The notes: generated by a model not told the origin, from the letters alone. Shown: positions 28,654 to 40,915, counted from the first letter of the stretch. The stretch: 64,000 nt of DNA from Site-B1 sp963722665 (GCA_963722665.1 CAVRNW010000010.1:1-64000), one strand, 5' to 3'. Translations and numbers: made by a program.

Positions 28654-30656
28654 TTGACTTTTAACTTGTCCAACTTTTTTTCATAGTCCTTTATTTTATC
28701 TCTTAATTGTGCAGCTAATATAAAATCTAGTTCTTTGGCGGCTTGTTCCATCAATTTACGATACTCTCTAATTTTCTTTTCTATTTCAGTTTTATTCAAG
28801 TATTCACTTTCCGGTTCTGCAGCTTTTAAAGCTTCCAGTTCGTAATAATAGGAGCTCACTGAATTTTTTGTCAGGGCATTATCCAAACTCTTATTAATTT
28901 GTGTAGGAGTGATGTTGTTCTTGGTATTGTATTCTATTTGTTTTTGACGTCTGTAATTAGTTTCATCAATCGTTTTTTGCATACTATTGGTGATCTTATC
29001 GGCATACATAATAGCTTTTCCCTTTAAGTGTCGTGCTGCCCTTCCAACCGTTTGGGTTAGAGATCGTGCTGAGCGCAAAAATCCTTCTTTATCAGCATCA
29101 AGAATGGCAACCAAAGATACTTCAGGTAAATCTAAACCTTCTCGTAATAGATTAACTCCTACCAAGACATCAAACAAACCTTTACGAAGATCCTGCATGA
29201 TCTCAACACGTTCCAGGGTATCAACATCAGAATGGATATAGCGAACACGAATTTGAATTCTTGCAAGATACTTAGTTAATTCTTCAGCCATTCTTTTTGT
29301 TAGAGTAGTAACTAAAGTTCTTTCATCTCTTTCGACCCGTAGTTGGATTTCTTCAATTAGGTCATCTATTTGATTCAAACTTGGACGTACTTCAATTTCA
29401 GGGTCAAGAAGTCCGGTTGGTCTTATTACTTGTTCAACGTAGACACCATCCGTCTTTTGCAATTCATAATCGGCTGGTGTTGCACTTGCATATATCACCT
29501 GATTTTGAATAGCTTCAAATTCTTCAAATTTAAGTGGTCTGTTATCCATGGCTGCCGGTAATCGGAAACCGTATTCAACTAAATTTTCTTTTCTGCTTCT
29601 GTCCCCACCATACATGGCATGAACTTGTGAAATTGTAACATGGCTTTCATCAATTACCATTAAAAAATCATCTGGGAAGTAATCCAATAAGCAGAACGGG
29701 CGAGATCCGGGTTGCCTGCCATCTAAATATCTGGAGTAATTCTCAATCCCGGAGCAATACCCTAATTCTCTAATCATTTCCAGATCGAATTCGGTTCGTT
29801 CTTTTAAGCGTTTTGCTTCCAAATGCTTGCCAATTTCCTTGAAGTAATCATGCTGTTTTACTAAATCATCTTGAATTTCTTTAATGGCATTTTGTAACAC
29901 ATCAGGAGAGGTTACAAACATATTTGCCGGGTAGATAGTTAATACATCATACTTTTCAATTACCTGATTGGTCTGGATATTGAAAGATTCGATTTCTTCA
30001 ATTTCATCACCAAAAAAGTGAATTCTAAAAGCGTCATCAGCATAACTAGGGAATATATCAACAGTATCTCCTTTTATTCTAAAATTACCATGATTAAAAT
30101 CAGCTTCTGTTCTGGAATACAAACTTTGTACTAACTGATGAAGAAGTTTGGTCCTAGAAATTACCTGATCTTTTTTAAGCGTAATTACATTCTTTTGAAA
30201 TTCTACCGGATTTCCAATTCCATAGATACATGATACAGAAGCAACAACCAAAACATCCCGACGACCAGATAATAAAGATGATGTCGCACTTAAGCGCATT
30301 TTTTCAATCTCTTCATTAATGGACAGATCTTTCTCTATATAAACTCCAGAAACCGGGATATAGGCTTCCGGCTGATAATAATCGTAGTAGGAAACAAAGT
30401 ATTCTACTGCATTTTCAGGAAAAAATTGTTTGAATTCAGAATATAACTGAGCGGCTAATGTTTTGTTATGCGCTAAAACTAAAGTTGGTTTTTGAACTTT
30501 TTCAATTACATTGGCAATGGTAAATGTCTTTCCGGAACCGGTAACTCCAAGCAAGGTCTGGTATTTTTCATTTGAAAGAATACCTTCAGACAGTTGATCA
30601 ATAGCTTCCGGCTGATCTCCCGTAGGGCTGAATTCTGAAACAATTTTGAATTTCAT
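28650..30656 (-). CDS. uvrB: Excinuclease ABC subunit B
   Basis: Intact, 668 residues, normal length. KIVSEFSPTGDQPEAIDQLSEG leads to Walker A GVTGSGKTFTIANV. The beta-hairpin region is YYDYYQPEAYIP; helicase motifs include IDESHVTISQVHAMYGGDRSRK, SATPADYEL and GLDLPEVSLVAILDADKEGFLRS. The C-terminal UVR coiled-coil domain (about 625-665; LMEQAAKELDFILAAQLRDKI) binds UvrC. UvrB verifies DNA lesions handed over by UvrA in nucleotide excision repair. The start ATG is at 30656. Confidence 0.97.
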   Translation of the reverse strand: MKFKIVSEFSPTGDQPEAIDQLSEGILSNEKYQTLLGVTGSGKTFTIANVIEKVQKPTLVLAHNKTLAAQLYSEFKQFFPENAVEYFVSYYDYYQPEAYIPVSGVYIEKDLSINEEIEKMRLSATSSLLSGRRDVLVVASVSCIYGIGNPVEFQKNVITLKKDQVISRTKLLHQLVQSLYSRTEADFNHGNFRIKGDTVDIFPSYADDAFRIHFFGDEIEEIESFNIQTNQVIEKYDVLTIYPANMFVTSPDVLQNAIKEIQDDLVKQHDYFKEIGKHLEAKRLKERTEFDLEMIRELGYCSGIENYSRYLDGRQPGSRPFCLLDYFPDDFLMVIDESHVTISQVHAMYGGDRSRKENLVEYGFRLPAAMDNRPLKFEEFEAIQNQVIYASATPADYELQKTDGVYVEQVIRPTGLLDPEIEVRPSLNQIDDLIEEIQLRVERDERTLVTTLTKRMAEELTKYLARIQIRVRYIHSDVDTLERVEIMQDLRKGLFDVLVGVNLLREGLDLPEVSLVAILDADKEGFLRSARSLTQTVGRAARHLKGKAIMYADKITNSMQKTIDETNYRRQKQIEYNTKNNITPTQINKSLDNALTKNSVSSYYYELEALKAAEPESEYLNKTEIEKKIREYRKLMEQAAKELDFILAAQLRDKIKDYEKKLDKLKVN

Positions 30657-30701
30657 TTTGCAAAATTACGCAAAATATAAATGGAATAATTAGGCAGATA
30701 G

Positions 30702-33700
30702 TTATCGTTTTAAGGCAAAATGACCTTTAACTTCGAATTCCATTCCATTTTTCTTAACAATGGCTGTAAACCAATAGTCATTTCCTTCTTTTTGAGCTCC
30801 GTTGTATGTACCATCCCATCCAGGGGAATTGTGAGCTAAAGTTTTAAGCAATTTTCCGTATCTATCATAAACAAAAACAATAGTTCCAGGCATTGTTTCT
30901 ACGCCGGTAATATGCCATGTATCAAAATGACCATCACCGTTAGGAGAGAAAAATTTAGGCGTATCTACCACAACTATTTTCTTCGAAATATCACTGCAAC
31001 CATTGAGATCTATTATTGTTATTGTATGATAACCAAGGCTTACATATTCAAAGACATTAGATTCTTGCGGTTCACCATCGTCAAGAACATATAGATAATC
31101 ACCAATACCGCTGATGGTAACCGTCACATTATTAGGATCTGAAAAATCTATCGTTTCCGTCATCTCAATTACAGCCTGTTCCGATTCAATTACTCTGAAT
31201 TCTTTAGTGGTTTCACAACCAAAAGGAGTAGTTACCGTAACCCAGTATTCTCCTATTGTGTCTATTTCTATTTCTGGTGTTGTTTCATTCGTAGACCATA
31301 AATAGGTGTCACCCATATTATTGGTATTTGCACTTACATAGACCGGTATTATTCCATCGTTCAATCCATCATTCAAACAAAGAGTTAATTGATCTGGAAT
31401 ATCTATTATAGGTAAAGGGTGAACAATAGTCTTGAATTGGGTTACAGAATAACATCCACTGGAATTATTCTCAATTCGAGCAAAAATGGTCTGATCATTG
31501 AAAGCCCAATAGAATTCATTTACTGTACTTTCCCCGGTTTCAGCATTCTCCAGTGTTTCATAATAGGAAACCGTGAAATTGGAAGTACTTTGGTTTCCTA
31601 ATATATAAGAGGTGTTATGAGATAGATTAAATTCGGCTATTTCATCATCATCGTCATCACACAACTCTAAATCAATAGGCGCGTGAGCAATTGGATTTGG
31701 GAGAACAATTACATTAAATGACGATGAGATAAAACAACCTGTTATTTCATTTGTAAATCTTGTATAAATAGTATGCGTATTAATATCGTAAACAAAATCA
31801 GTATCGATCTCATTTGTATTGTTAAGTGCATCCGACTGGGTGTTGATAGTAGGTTATACCTATATCGCTTGTATCATCAACAAGTAATTCATTAACTGAT
31901 GTTAAGTCAAATATTCCGGATTCATCTTCACAGATCACTATATCATCCAATTCATTGAAAGCAGGCGGAAGATTCACATTTAATGCTAAAGGAATTGAAA
32001 CATAACATGTAGAAATAGTGTTTGTTACTCTAACGTACACAGTTTGAGGATTGCTTATACTATAATAATTTTCAGGATTCATGATTTGATTTGTCTGGGC
32101 AACGAGATCGTCTTCATTTTCATAATAGCTTACTTCAATGTCGTTTTGCCTAACGTTAAGAATATCATATTCTGATATAGTCAAATCGAAGGGAGCAATA
32201 CCATCATAATCTACATCGCATACCTCTAGTGGCACAGAAATGTTTGTTTCCGGTGCCTGAATTACATTAAGTCCAAATTCTGCAATAGTATAGCAACTAA
32301 ATCCATTTTCAATTCTGGCAAAAATTGGTTGCGGATTTTGAATGTTTGTATATTCAAGGTCTATGGCATTATTTTGGTTTTCTGCATCTGTGAAAGAAGA
32401 ATAAAAAATAATTTCTAAATTTTGTGAAGTGCCATTCGACATTTCGGCCAACTTTTCGTTAAGATCGAAGGTTTCAACTCCGTCATTACTAACGTCATCA
32501 CAAGTAAACCAATCTATTGGAGGGTTAAACTGTGGCAAAGGATCTACAACAATGTTAAATGACGAGGTGCTGAAACAGTCATTATCACTTAAATTTTCAA
32601 CTCTAACGTGAATAGTCTGCGGACTTGTTATGTTTAAATAGACTGAATTCTTATCAATGTTGTTTGTTCTATTAATGGCATCAGCTTCGTGTCTCATAGT
32701 ATAAAACCTGTTTTCCCGATTGTCCATTCAAAATTTCGGCATCTTTATTCGCAAAAATAAACTCCGAGGTATGATCATTATCGCTCTCACATAATTGGTA
32801 ATTTGATATTGTATCAAAAACAGGAAGCGTATTTACTATAATAGGTATTGGAACGATTGTGAAACAACTGCTAATCGTACTTTCAATTCTTGTATAAACT
32901 GTTTGGGTGGTTGCATTAAAAACTGAAGGATCGAATATGGCATTGGAATCTGTATTTGCATCATCTAATAATAGGTGAAATGAAATTTCCAGATCATCAG
33001 TATTGGATAGTATCTCAGGTATTTTGGCGGATAGATCTACAACAGACATTCCATCTTGATCGTCATCACAAATGACTATATCTGATGGGTTATTTATGGT
33101 AGGTGCCGGTATTACGTTGATCTCAAATTGTGTAACATCAAAGCATCCAGTCAAACTATGCGTGATCCTTGCAAAAATTATTTCCGGATTAGTTACATTA
33201 TTATAAAATTCAGGTAAAGCATTTTCGTTATTTTCTGCATCCTGCTGTGTATTAAAGTACCTTACATGTGTTACAGATAAGTTTCCATTTGAGACGTCTT
33301 CATCGTAAATAGACAGATCAATGGATGTAAATCCGTCATCATCAGTATCGCAATAGTCTACACTGTCAATTGGTTGTATAAGTAAAGGAGGATTAACCAA
33401 TAATTGGACTTCAGCTTGTTCCATACAATTTTGGCTTACTATTTCAATATAAAGCACTTGAGGATTCATAGTATTGACGAAGCCAACAGTTTCATCAACT
33501 GCGTTTGTCTGGTTCTCCATATCCTCCGGAGTCAAATAATAGATAACATCAGTACCGGGAATACCATTCAAAATAATGGTCTCCATGTTGATTAAATCAA
33601 AGATTTCCTTACCATCATTACTGTCATCATCGCAAACCTCAAAGTCTTGTACTTCGGTTCCCGTTATAAGTAGATTTGTATGTAATTCAATCGTTGCAAT

Positions 33701-35557
33701 TGAAAAGCAACCCGTTGAACTATTTTCTATTCTCACATATAATATTTGCAATTCCGGTTCACTGTTTACAAAAGCATCCAGATCCAAAATAGGGTTGCTG
33801 CCACTCATGGCATCATCTATACTTATGTGAATGGAAGTGTTAATACCAGATAAACCTTGTGTAATATCTCCTATAGCATCATTGAGATCAAAACTGGCAA
33901 AACCGTCATGGTCTTCGTCACAAGCGTCAATAATAACGGTAGAAATGGGAAGACTTGGATTTTCTAGCACATTCACTGTTAGGGAAGTATAGCTTAAGCA
34001 ACCTGTTTCAGAATTTTCAACCCGTACATAAATAATATCTGTTGGATTGGTATTAATGTAAGGCGAAAATATTGGGTTTAGATTATTGGAAGCATCTGCC
34101 TGAGAATAATGATAACTAATGTTTAGGTTAGATTGATTATTACTTATTTCATCATTTTTTATAGTTAGGTCGATCTCCGTGAAACCATCACCGGTATCGT
34201 CATCACATACATTTAAGGGTGTTGGATCAACAATAACAGGGAGTGGATTAACAACTAAATTAAAGCTTGTAAAAGCTAAACAACCATTATTTGCATCTTC
34301 GATCCTAACAAAAATAGGTTGTGGATTAGCGGTGTTTTGAATAGTTGATGTAATTCCATTTACATTATTATCTGCATCATTTGCTGTAAAATGATAACTT
34401 ATATTATAATTTGAGCTTGGGACAGTACCTTCGACTTCTGCATTTTTAATGGATAGATCGAAAATCTCTGATCCATCGCTGCTGGCATCATCGCATATTT
34501 CATAATCTGAAATCGGGTCTGCCGTTTGTTCGGAATTTAATGTTACAAGGACGGAATCTTCAATTGTACAATCGGAATCACTTAGAGGCATTGTAACTTG
34601 AACCGAATAATTTCCGCTTTCAGAAACTACCAACTCTGTGCCGTTTTCTCCAGGAATTAATGTGTTATTAATAAACCAATTATAAGTGGCATCAGGATTT
34701 TGAATATCTCCATTGATAGTAAAAGTTTCAGAACAGGTAGTAATATCTTCTCCCAGATCAACTACTGAATTAAAACTATTTCCTTCAATAAAAACTGCTG
34801 AGTCATAGTTTTCATCGGTTTGATCGGCAACAATTAATTTAATGTGATATTGAGTGTTGGGAATTATATTGGCAGTGGCCGTTAAAACTTTAGTTCTTCC
34901 ATTATAATTTGTATCTCCAAAATTATAACCTTCAAAATAGGCTTCATTTTCAGCACCACAAAATCCCACAACTTCCGGATGAATGGTGCTTGTATTTACA
35001 GGAGTTGAGGTGCCCGGAATAAGTGCAATATTAGTATATGGATCAGGGCTACCTGCGGGTTTAATTAAAAATGCAAATCCATCGGAATATTCACAAGGGA
35101 AGTTGCCATAATATTCTTCAGAGGCCAGAAGATAATTGAACTGAATCTGATTGGAGATGGAAATGAAGTCAAATTCTATTGATGTGGCATTTAAAGTATT
35201 TGTTATGCCTAATGCTGTTTCCAGATCAAGATCTGTTCCCCAAGTGACATCACCTTCATTGAGTGTATTAGTATTTAAAGTATTACCTGCCGAAAAAGAT
35301 TCGCCTGTCGTAAGAAGAATTCCATCTTGAAATGGGAAGCTGGAATCTGCTTTTTCAAAATAACCAAAACTGTTCAATCCATTAACAGATCCATTAATAC
35401 TTGATGTTACGTTTGAAACTTCTACACAACCTTCTATTAAGTTTTCTAGAATTAGATCTTCTGCTGTTAAGGTATTGTCTACAGTAATTTGCTGAGCTAT
35501 GGCAATTTGCCCTAGTCCTAAAAAGAAAATAGCATAGAGAAGTAATAATTTTCTCAT
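30702..35557 (-). pseudogene. Giant T9SS type B cargo protein with choice-of-anchor-L domain and about 12 Cys/Asp-rich modules, two frameshifts
   Basis: Pieces 35557-32681, 32727-31822 and about 31840-30702 join into about 1615 residues; the breaks are near 32690-32720 and 31835-31850. Signal peptide ends FLGLGQIAIAQ. An N-terminal choice-of-anchor-L domain (about 25-260; LLASEEYYGNFPCEYSDGFAF) is followed by an Ig-like region. Then come about 12 tandem modules of about 94 residues, each with a CDDDxxDG-type Asp cluster, FDL, YVRIE and a second Cys. The C-terminus has FFSPNGDGHFDTWHITGV and VYDRYGKLL, the type B sorting domain that directs export by T9SS. Probable cell-surface adhesin. Breaks are judged to be base-call errors. 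Confidence 0.85.
31370..34510 (-). repeat. Tandem protein modules, about 283 bp (94 residues) each
   Basis: The first conserved Cys of successive modules falls at about 34492, 34205, 33920, 33628, 33350, 33065, 32788, 32500, 32217, 31928, 31653 and 31375, a spacing of 275-292 bases. Each of the first eleven also has a second Cys in a (G/S/N/D/T)C(F/Y/L/M) context before the module end. DNA identity between modules is not high, so they are old duplications. Confidence 0.8.
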
Positions 35558-35587
35558 TCCAAGCAGGTTAATTATTCAGGTAAATCC

Positions 35588-35605
35588 TTTGTCTGGGGAG
35601 ACAAA
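35588..35605 (-). other. Short perfect hairpin in the leader of the giant T9SS gene
   Basis: TTTGTCT and AGACAAA form a perfect seven-base stem with a four-base loop, 30 bases upstream of the start codon at 35557. The 264-base gap between the two T9SS genes (35558-35821) otherwise shows no gene and no clear -7 box that I could find. Confidence 0.35.
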
Positions 35606-35821
35606 AAGAATTTTATACGTTTTATTAAAGTGGGAAAGTACTAATAACAAGATGAAATGGCAAAAAAATACGATGAAATACACAAAACTTTAACGGTATT
35701 AGAAATGCAGCTGGTTGATTTCTGAAAATAAGCATGATTTAGGATTAAAAATGCAGATAATACCAATTAGTTAAGTGCTTTTACTATTTGGAATTGAGTT
35801 GTGAGATTTTTTAAGAGTTTG

Positions 35822-38800
35822 TTATCGTTTTAAGGTGAAATGATCTTTATAGATCCTACCGTCTTCAAGAGTAATTGCAAACCAGTAATCATCATTTGGG
35901 AGTGGTCTTCCATTAACAATGCCATCCCAACCTATACCTGTAGGGTCAATTTGCGTTATTAATTTACCATATCTGTTAAAAATGTAGATTAGAGTATTTG
36001 ATTGAAATTGCGAAGAAACGCCTTTAACTTGCCAGGTATCATTATATCCATCATTATTGGGTGTGAAGAATCTTGGAAAGCCAATTACAGAAACTAATTC
36101 TTCAACAATACCACAATCGTTCTTATCCCTGACATAAACTGTATGGATACCAGCAGATACATTTTCAAAGAAATTAATGTCAGTATAAGGTCCAACAATA
36201 TTGTCAAGAGCGAATTCGTAATCTCCTTCTCCGGAAACCAATACAGATATTGTATTATTTTGAGTGGCATCAACTACTTCAATATTATTGATTGTAGCAA
36301 TATTTGAAGGTAAAACAGTAATTGTTCTGGATTTAGAACATCCGTTGATATTTGTTACTGTTACAGAGTAGTTACCGATTTCATTTATTTGAATATCAGA
36401 GGAATTTTCACCAGTCGACCAGTTGTATTCGTAGTTACTTGGTGAATCATTTATTATCCCACTTGTTAATGTAATCGTTTCCGGGAATGTATTTAAGCAG
36501 TAAATAGTTTCAAATTCAGTTTCTATATTGGGCAATTCAAAAACTGTTAATTGAACTTCATTAATTCCATAACAGGCATTTTCATTTTCTACTCGCACAT
36601 AAATAATCTGTGAATACGCAACAGTATTTGTGTAATTTGTAATTAGTGGATTAAATTCCAGGAGAGCATCCTCATATGAACCAAAGAACTGAACATCTAA
36701 ATTATTAGGTAAACCGCTTAAAATATCAGCTTCTGCGTCATTTAAATTAAAATTGGCAAATCCATCTTCTGTTCCATCATCATCACATATTTCTAAAATA
36801 GCATCGTTGGCATTTGTTGCACTTACTTCTAAAGTCAATTCTGAAATATTAAAGCATTCAGATGTGTCATCAATCACCTGAACATATATTGTTTGTGGAT
36901 TTGAATTATTCAGGAAGGCACTACCATCAATTTCATTTTCGCTCATTTCGGCATCACTTAAAGACAAAAAGAACTTGGTTAATAAATTGGATAGACCCAC
37001 CAATTAATTCACTATTTGCTTGAGTTAAGTTAAAAATAGTAAACCCATCTGGTATACCATCTTCATCACATTGAAAAAGAGATGCGTTTAATGCATCGGG
37101 TTTAGGATTTATATTCATTACGAATTCTGTGGTGTCAAAACAAGAGGGGTTTAAGTCGTTCTGAATTCTAACATATACAATATACGTAAATGCTGTAGAA
37201 TTGTAATAATTAGTATTCAATGGATTATTCCCAATCTCGGCTTCTGTAGGTGAAGAATGATAAGTTATTGAATAATTTGGATCATTCTGACCGTTTAAAA
37301 TGGAGTTATTGAATTGTAAAAGATCTGTAATAACTTGTCCGTTTGCATAATCGCCGTCGATATCATCATCACAAATTTCAACATCCTGAATTGTATTAGC
37401 TATTGGAGAATTAAAAACTTCAATGTTAAATGAAGTAAATGAATTAGAATCTGCGCAGCGATCTAAACCTACATTCTTAACACGAACAAATATTTGTTGA
37501 GGATTTGATGTATTTTCAAAGGCTCCTAGAATTTCATTTTCATCATTTTGAGCATCTAATAAACTTTGATAATAGTGAACCGAAAATTGAACACTACTTT
37601 GAGCACCTAATACATTAGAATCTTGCATGGCAAAATTAAAGTTCCACATACCGTCATTATTATCATCACAAACTAGTATATCGTTTGGCTGATTAGCCAC
37701 TGGATAGCTGTAAACGTTTACAAATGCTTGTCCTTCTATTGGACAGTCGCCATTATTTTTATCAATGGAAACCTGATACTGACCACTTTCTGAAACAATA
37801 AAATCAAAGTCAGATTCTGCCAGAGGATTTCCATCTTGAGTCCATATATATGTTGCTCCGGCAATATCTTCAGACACCAATGCGTATGTCTCTCCTATAC
37901 ATAGATCTAGATTGGTTGTACTTATTCCATTTTGAATAATATCAATTTGTGTATTAAAGAGAGATTGAATAAACGGAGGTAATCCTTGAGATGAATTATT
38001 AGGTGATAGAGAAATGGCATTATGTTGATAATTACTAGCAAACCCATTGGCATTAGGATTATTGATAACACCTAAAAATGGTAATCCTGACTGATAGGTC
38101 GAACTAAGTGCTCTATATATTTTCCCATCTGGACCAAGTTGTAAACCTCCTCTGTATAGTGTTCGTTCTTCCAATGTAAATTCAGTTGCTTGAACATTTG
38201 CCTGAGTGACGTCAAATTGTGTAAGGGTTGAAAAATGATTGGCAGGATTATTATTTTGGGAAGGATCTGATTGGTTAAAATAATCATTAGAAGAATGAAC
38301 ATAAAGCAGATCTGCTATCTGGAGAAAATTCTATTCCGTATGCACTTATTATTTTGTGAGTTAATATTTAACTGCAATTGGTTGCTTACAATTCCTGTAG
38401 TCACATCAAAATCATAGAAAAATAAACCACTACTCGGAGTTGGCATTAGCCAGTTTTAATCCGTCAGGTGATAATTTTAGATATCCACGTTGGTCATTAA
38501 CGTTAATTCCAAATGTAGATACTACAGCATTATTACTTACACCTGAATTATTAACCTCAAATGCATGAAAAGAATTGAAATTATTGCTATTTCCATTTTG
38601 GGAAGCGAAAGTAATAACCCAAATTGACTTGGTTACACAGTCCTTTAAAACGGCGCTAATTTTTTCAGAACACAGTGGTAATAAGATTAATGTTTTTCTC
38701 TGTTACGGCTCCAAATCCACCATCTAATGATATGTCTATTATAGAATAATTTAGTCCAAAATTATTACCATCCAAGGCATTGTCAACAGTGAAAATATAG

Positions 38801-39135
38801 TAAATGTTTTGATCGTCCGGTTTAGGAACAATAATAGCAGATTGTGTACTGGAAGAATCTCCAAATAAACCATTACCATTCTGCATTACTATATGATTCC
38901 TATTCCATACCGTGGTTCCATCGGAATAGAATAATAAATTTCCAAATCTATCAGAAATAGATGAACATCCTTCATTGGTGCTTAATTGTCCATCATCAAC
39001 TACGTTAAGAGTTCCGTTTGCCAGATTAGAACTGCATTCCTGCTCCATAACCAAAATACCAATTAGCAGCTTCTTGTTGGGCATATAGACCCAAAGATGT
39101 GAATAGAAGAATAATGAGGGAAAAGATTTTTTCAT
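35822..39135 (-). pseudogene. T9SS type B cargo protein with propeller-like N-terminal region and Cys/Asp modules, several frameshifts
   Basis: ATG 39135 starts a signal peptide that is readable across an early slip (about 39040-39130): SLIILLFTSLGLYAQQ, then NWYFGYGAGMQF. The N-terminal part (about 40-380) has NEGCSSISDRFGNLLFYSDG, RGYLKLSPDGLKLANAN and YGIEFSPDSR-type strands, as in propeller-like gliding/T9SS proteins. An Ig-like region and four Cys/Asp modules follow (first Cys at about 37668, 37372, 37065, 36785). The C-terminal type B sorting domain is FFTPNNDGYNDTWQVKGV and IFNRYGKLI. Breaks: about 39050-39130, 38670, 38425, 38335-38300 and 36990-37010. About 1100 residues. Paralogue of the next gene downstream; likely surface-exposed. 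Confidence 0.8.
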
Positions 39136-39162
39136 TTTCAATAGCAAAAGCTATCAAATATA

Positions 39163-39987
39163 TTACAAATCTCTCTGTTTTAATAATCTATAGGACAAAA
39201 AGATCAAAAGTGCCGTCCAACACAATACAATAATCATTTCTGGTGTATGAACTGCATAGTCATAAGCCAAATCTCCTTTATCCGGAAATTTCGTCATGGC
39301 CACTCTTTGAAAGGGTTGATCGATCAGTTTATACATGGATTTAAGCGGGAAAAAATTCTGAATTTTTTCTGCCATTTCTATATCTAAATTCCAGGTGATC
39401 AATCCAAATGTTATCCACTCAACAATGTAAAGAATAAAAAGAAAACCTAATGCAAATGCCGAGCGTTTTAAAAGCATTGCAAAGAATAAACATAAACTAA
39501 AAAAACCAACAAGTTTAACAAAATATGCCAACAAAAATTCAGTGCCTCTAAAGATCAATCTGAATTCATCAATGCTGGAGTAGTAAAGTCCAATACAAAG
39601 AGAAATGATAAAGATCAAGATCGTGGATACCAATGAAAAGAAAATAATAGTGTAGAACTTAGACAAGATGAACTCCTTTTTACTGAGTCCGTCAATAAGA
39701 TTCTGCTTCAGGGTCTTGTTGCTGTATTCATTACCTATCATGCTAACAACTACAATGGCAAAAAAGAATTTGAACTGAGAAGCAAAAAACGTGGTAATAT
39801 GCCAGATTATCGGGAAATCAAAAATTCCTAATTCACCTAATTCTAAAGTGAAAAATCCGAAAAAATTAATTTTAATCGATGAAAGTAGAATAACAAAAAA
39901 AGGTAATATGAATGAAATAAATATTAATACTTTACTAACAGTATTTGTTAGCAGTTTTTGTAATTCCAGATTTAATAATCGCAACAT
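39163..39987 (-). CDS. ABC-2 type transporter permease
   Basis: Intact, 274 residues with six transmembrane helices. MLRLLNLELQKLLTNTVSKVL at the start, SMIGNEYSNKTLKQNLIDGLSKKEFILSK after the second helix and LLKRSAFALGFLFILYIVEW are typical of ABC-2 permeases of the bacitracin/lantibiotic-export or Gld-like kind. The ATPase gene lies 31 bases upstream on the same strand, so the two form one exporter. Substrate unknown. Ends 27 bases before the start of the T9SS gene at 39135, so it could be transcribed into it. Confidence 0.85.
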   Translation of the reverse strand: MLRLLNLELQKLLTNTVSKVLIFISFILPFFVILLSSIKINFFGFFTLELGELGIFDFPIIWHITTFFASQFKFFFAIVVVSMIGNEYSNKTLKQNLIDGLSKKEFILSKFYTIIFFSLVSTILIFIISLCIGLYYSSIDEFRLIFRGTEFLLAYFVKLVGFFSLCLFFAMLLKRSAFALGFLFILYIVEWITFGLITWNLDIEMAEKIQNFFPLKSMYKLIDQPFQRVAMTKFPDKGDLAYDYAVHTPEMIIVLCWTALLIFLSYRLLKQRDL

Positions 39988-40018
39988 GTGTTGTTTGATT
40001 TATTTTAGATCGGTCTAG

Positions 40019-40915
40019 TTAGTTATTGTTGGTCAAATGCAGGAATTGTTCTTCCAGACTTTCTTTTCTTTTGACCAAATGAGATAGAATTATACCTTTA
40101 TCAAATAGTAATTTATTGAATTCAGATGCTTCCATAGGTTCATTTAAAAAAGCTGTAATTAGGCCTTCTCTATCTTTAACACTTCCAATTGTATCAATTG
40201 TATTGAGAACCAATTTTAATTTTTCATGATCATCACATTTCAACTCAAAAAAACCATGGCTGGATATCATTTCATCCACTCTGCCTGAGTATAATTTTAC
40301 GCCTTTTCTAAGAACAACAACATGTGAACAGACTTTTTCTACTTCATCGAGCAAATGAGATGCCAGCAGGATGGTTGTACCATTTTTTGCAATATCCTTT
40401 ATAAGTTCTCTAATTTGGTGAATGCCTTGTGGGTCCAAACCATTGGTTGGTTCATCAAGAATGAGGATCTCCGGATTATTCAGCAGGGCAGAAGCAATTG
40501 CTAGCCTCTGTTTCATCCCAAGGGAAAAAGTACTGAATTTGCTGTTTTTTCTATCTAATAATCCAACTAACTCAAGTTTATCATCAATTTCATTAAAATC
40601 AACCCCTTTAATTTTGCATACCAGCTTCAGATTTTGGTAGGCAGACATGTACGGATAAAAATTTGGACGTTCTATAATGGCTCCAACCTTTTTTAAAGCA
40701 TCGTGAGTACTTACATTCCCATCAAACCAATGAAAATCACCTTTTGTTTTATTTACCACATTAAGTACAACTCCCAGAGTTGTGGACTTACCGCTACCGT
40801 TGGGTCCAAGAATACCATAAACATTTCCTTTATTAATGGTAAATGACAGGTCTTTAACAGCTGTTAAGTATCCGAATTTTTTAGTAAGATTGTTGATAGT
40901 AAGAATTGATTCCAA
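40019..40915 (-). CDS. ABC transporter ATP-binding protein
   Basis: Intact, 298 residues. Walker A ILGPNGSGKSTTLGVV, signature FSLGMKQRLAIASALL, Walker B EILILDEPTNGLDPQGI and H-loop LLASHLLDEVEKVCSH are all present. The C-terminal about 80 residues form the regulatory extension common in ABC-2 exporters (DrrA/CcmA-like). Pairs with the permease downstream. Start at ATG 40915. Divergent from the kinase-like gene, whose best start is 41005, leaving an 89-base shared promoter region. Confidence 0.92.
   Translation of the reverse strand: MESILTINNLTKKFGYLTAVKDLSFTINKGNVYGILGPNGSGKSTTLGVVLNVVNKTKGDFHWFDGNVSTHDALKKVGAIIERPNFYPYMSAYQNLKLVCKIKGVDFNEIDDKLELVGLLDRKNSKFSTFSLGMKQRLAIASALLNNPEILILDEPTNGLDPQGIHQIRELIKDIAKNGTTILLASHLLDEVEKVCSHVVVLRKGVKLYSGRVDEMISSHGFFELKCDDHEKLKLVLNTIDTIGSVKDREGLITAFLNEPMEASEFNKLLFDKGIILSHLVKRKESLEEQFLHLTNNN

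Noticed and set aside
28987..29241. ORF on the + strand inside uvrB
   Set aside because: Shadow of the intact, highly conserved uvrB frame. The same holds for other opposite-strand ORFs within recQ, kdsD, the CCA-type gene and ccoG.
31370..34510. CRISPR-like or DNA-level tandem repeat
   Set aside because: Periodicity is at protein level with low DNA identity and lies in a coding frame.
35558..35821. Possible small gene between the two T9SS genes
   Set aside because: No ORF with coding character on either strand.
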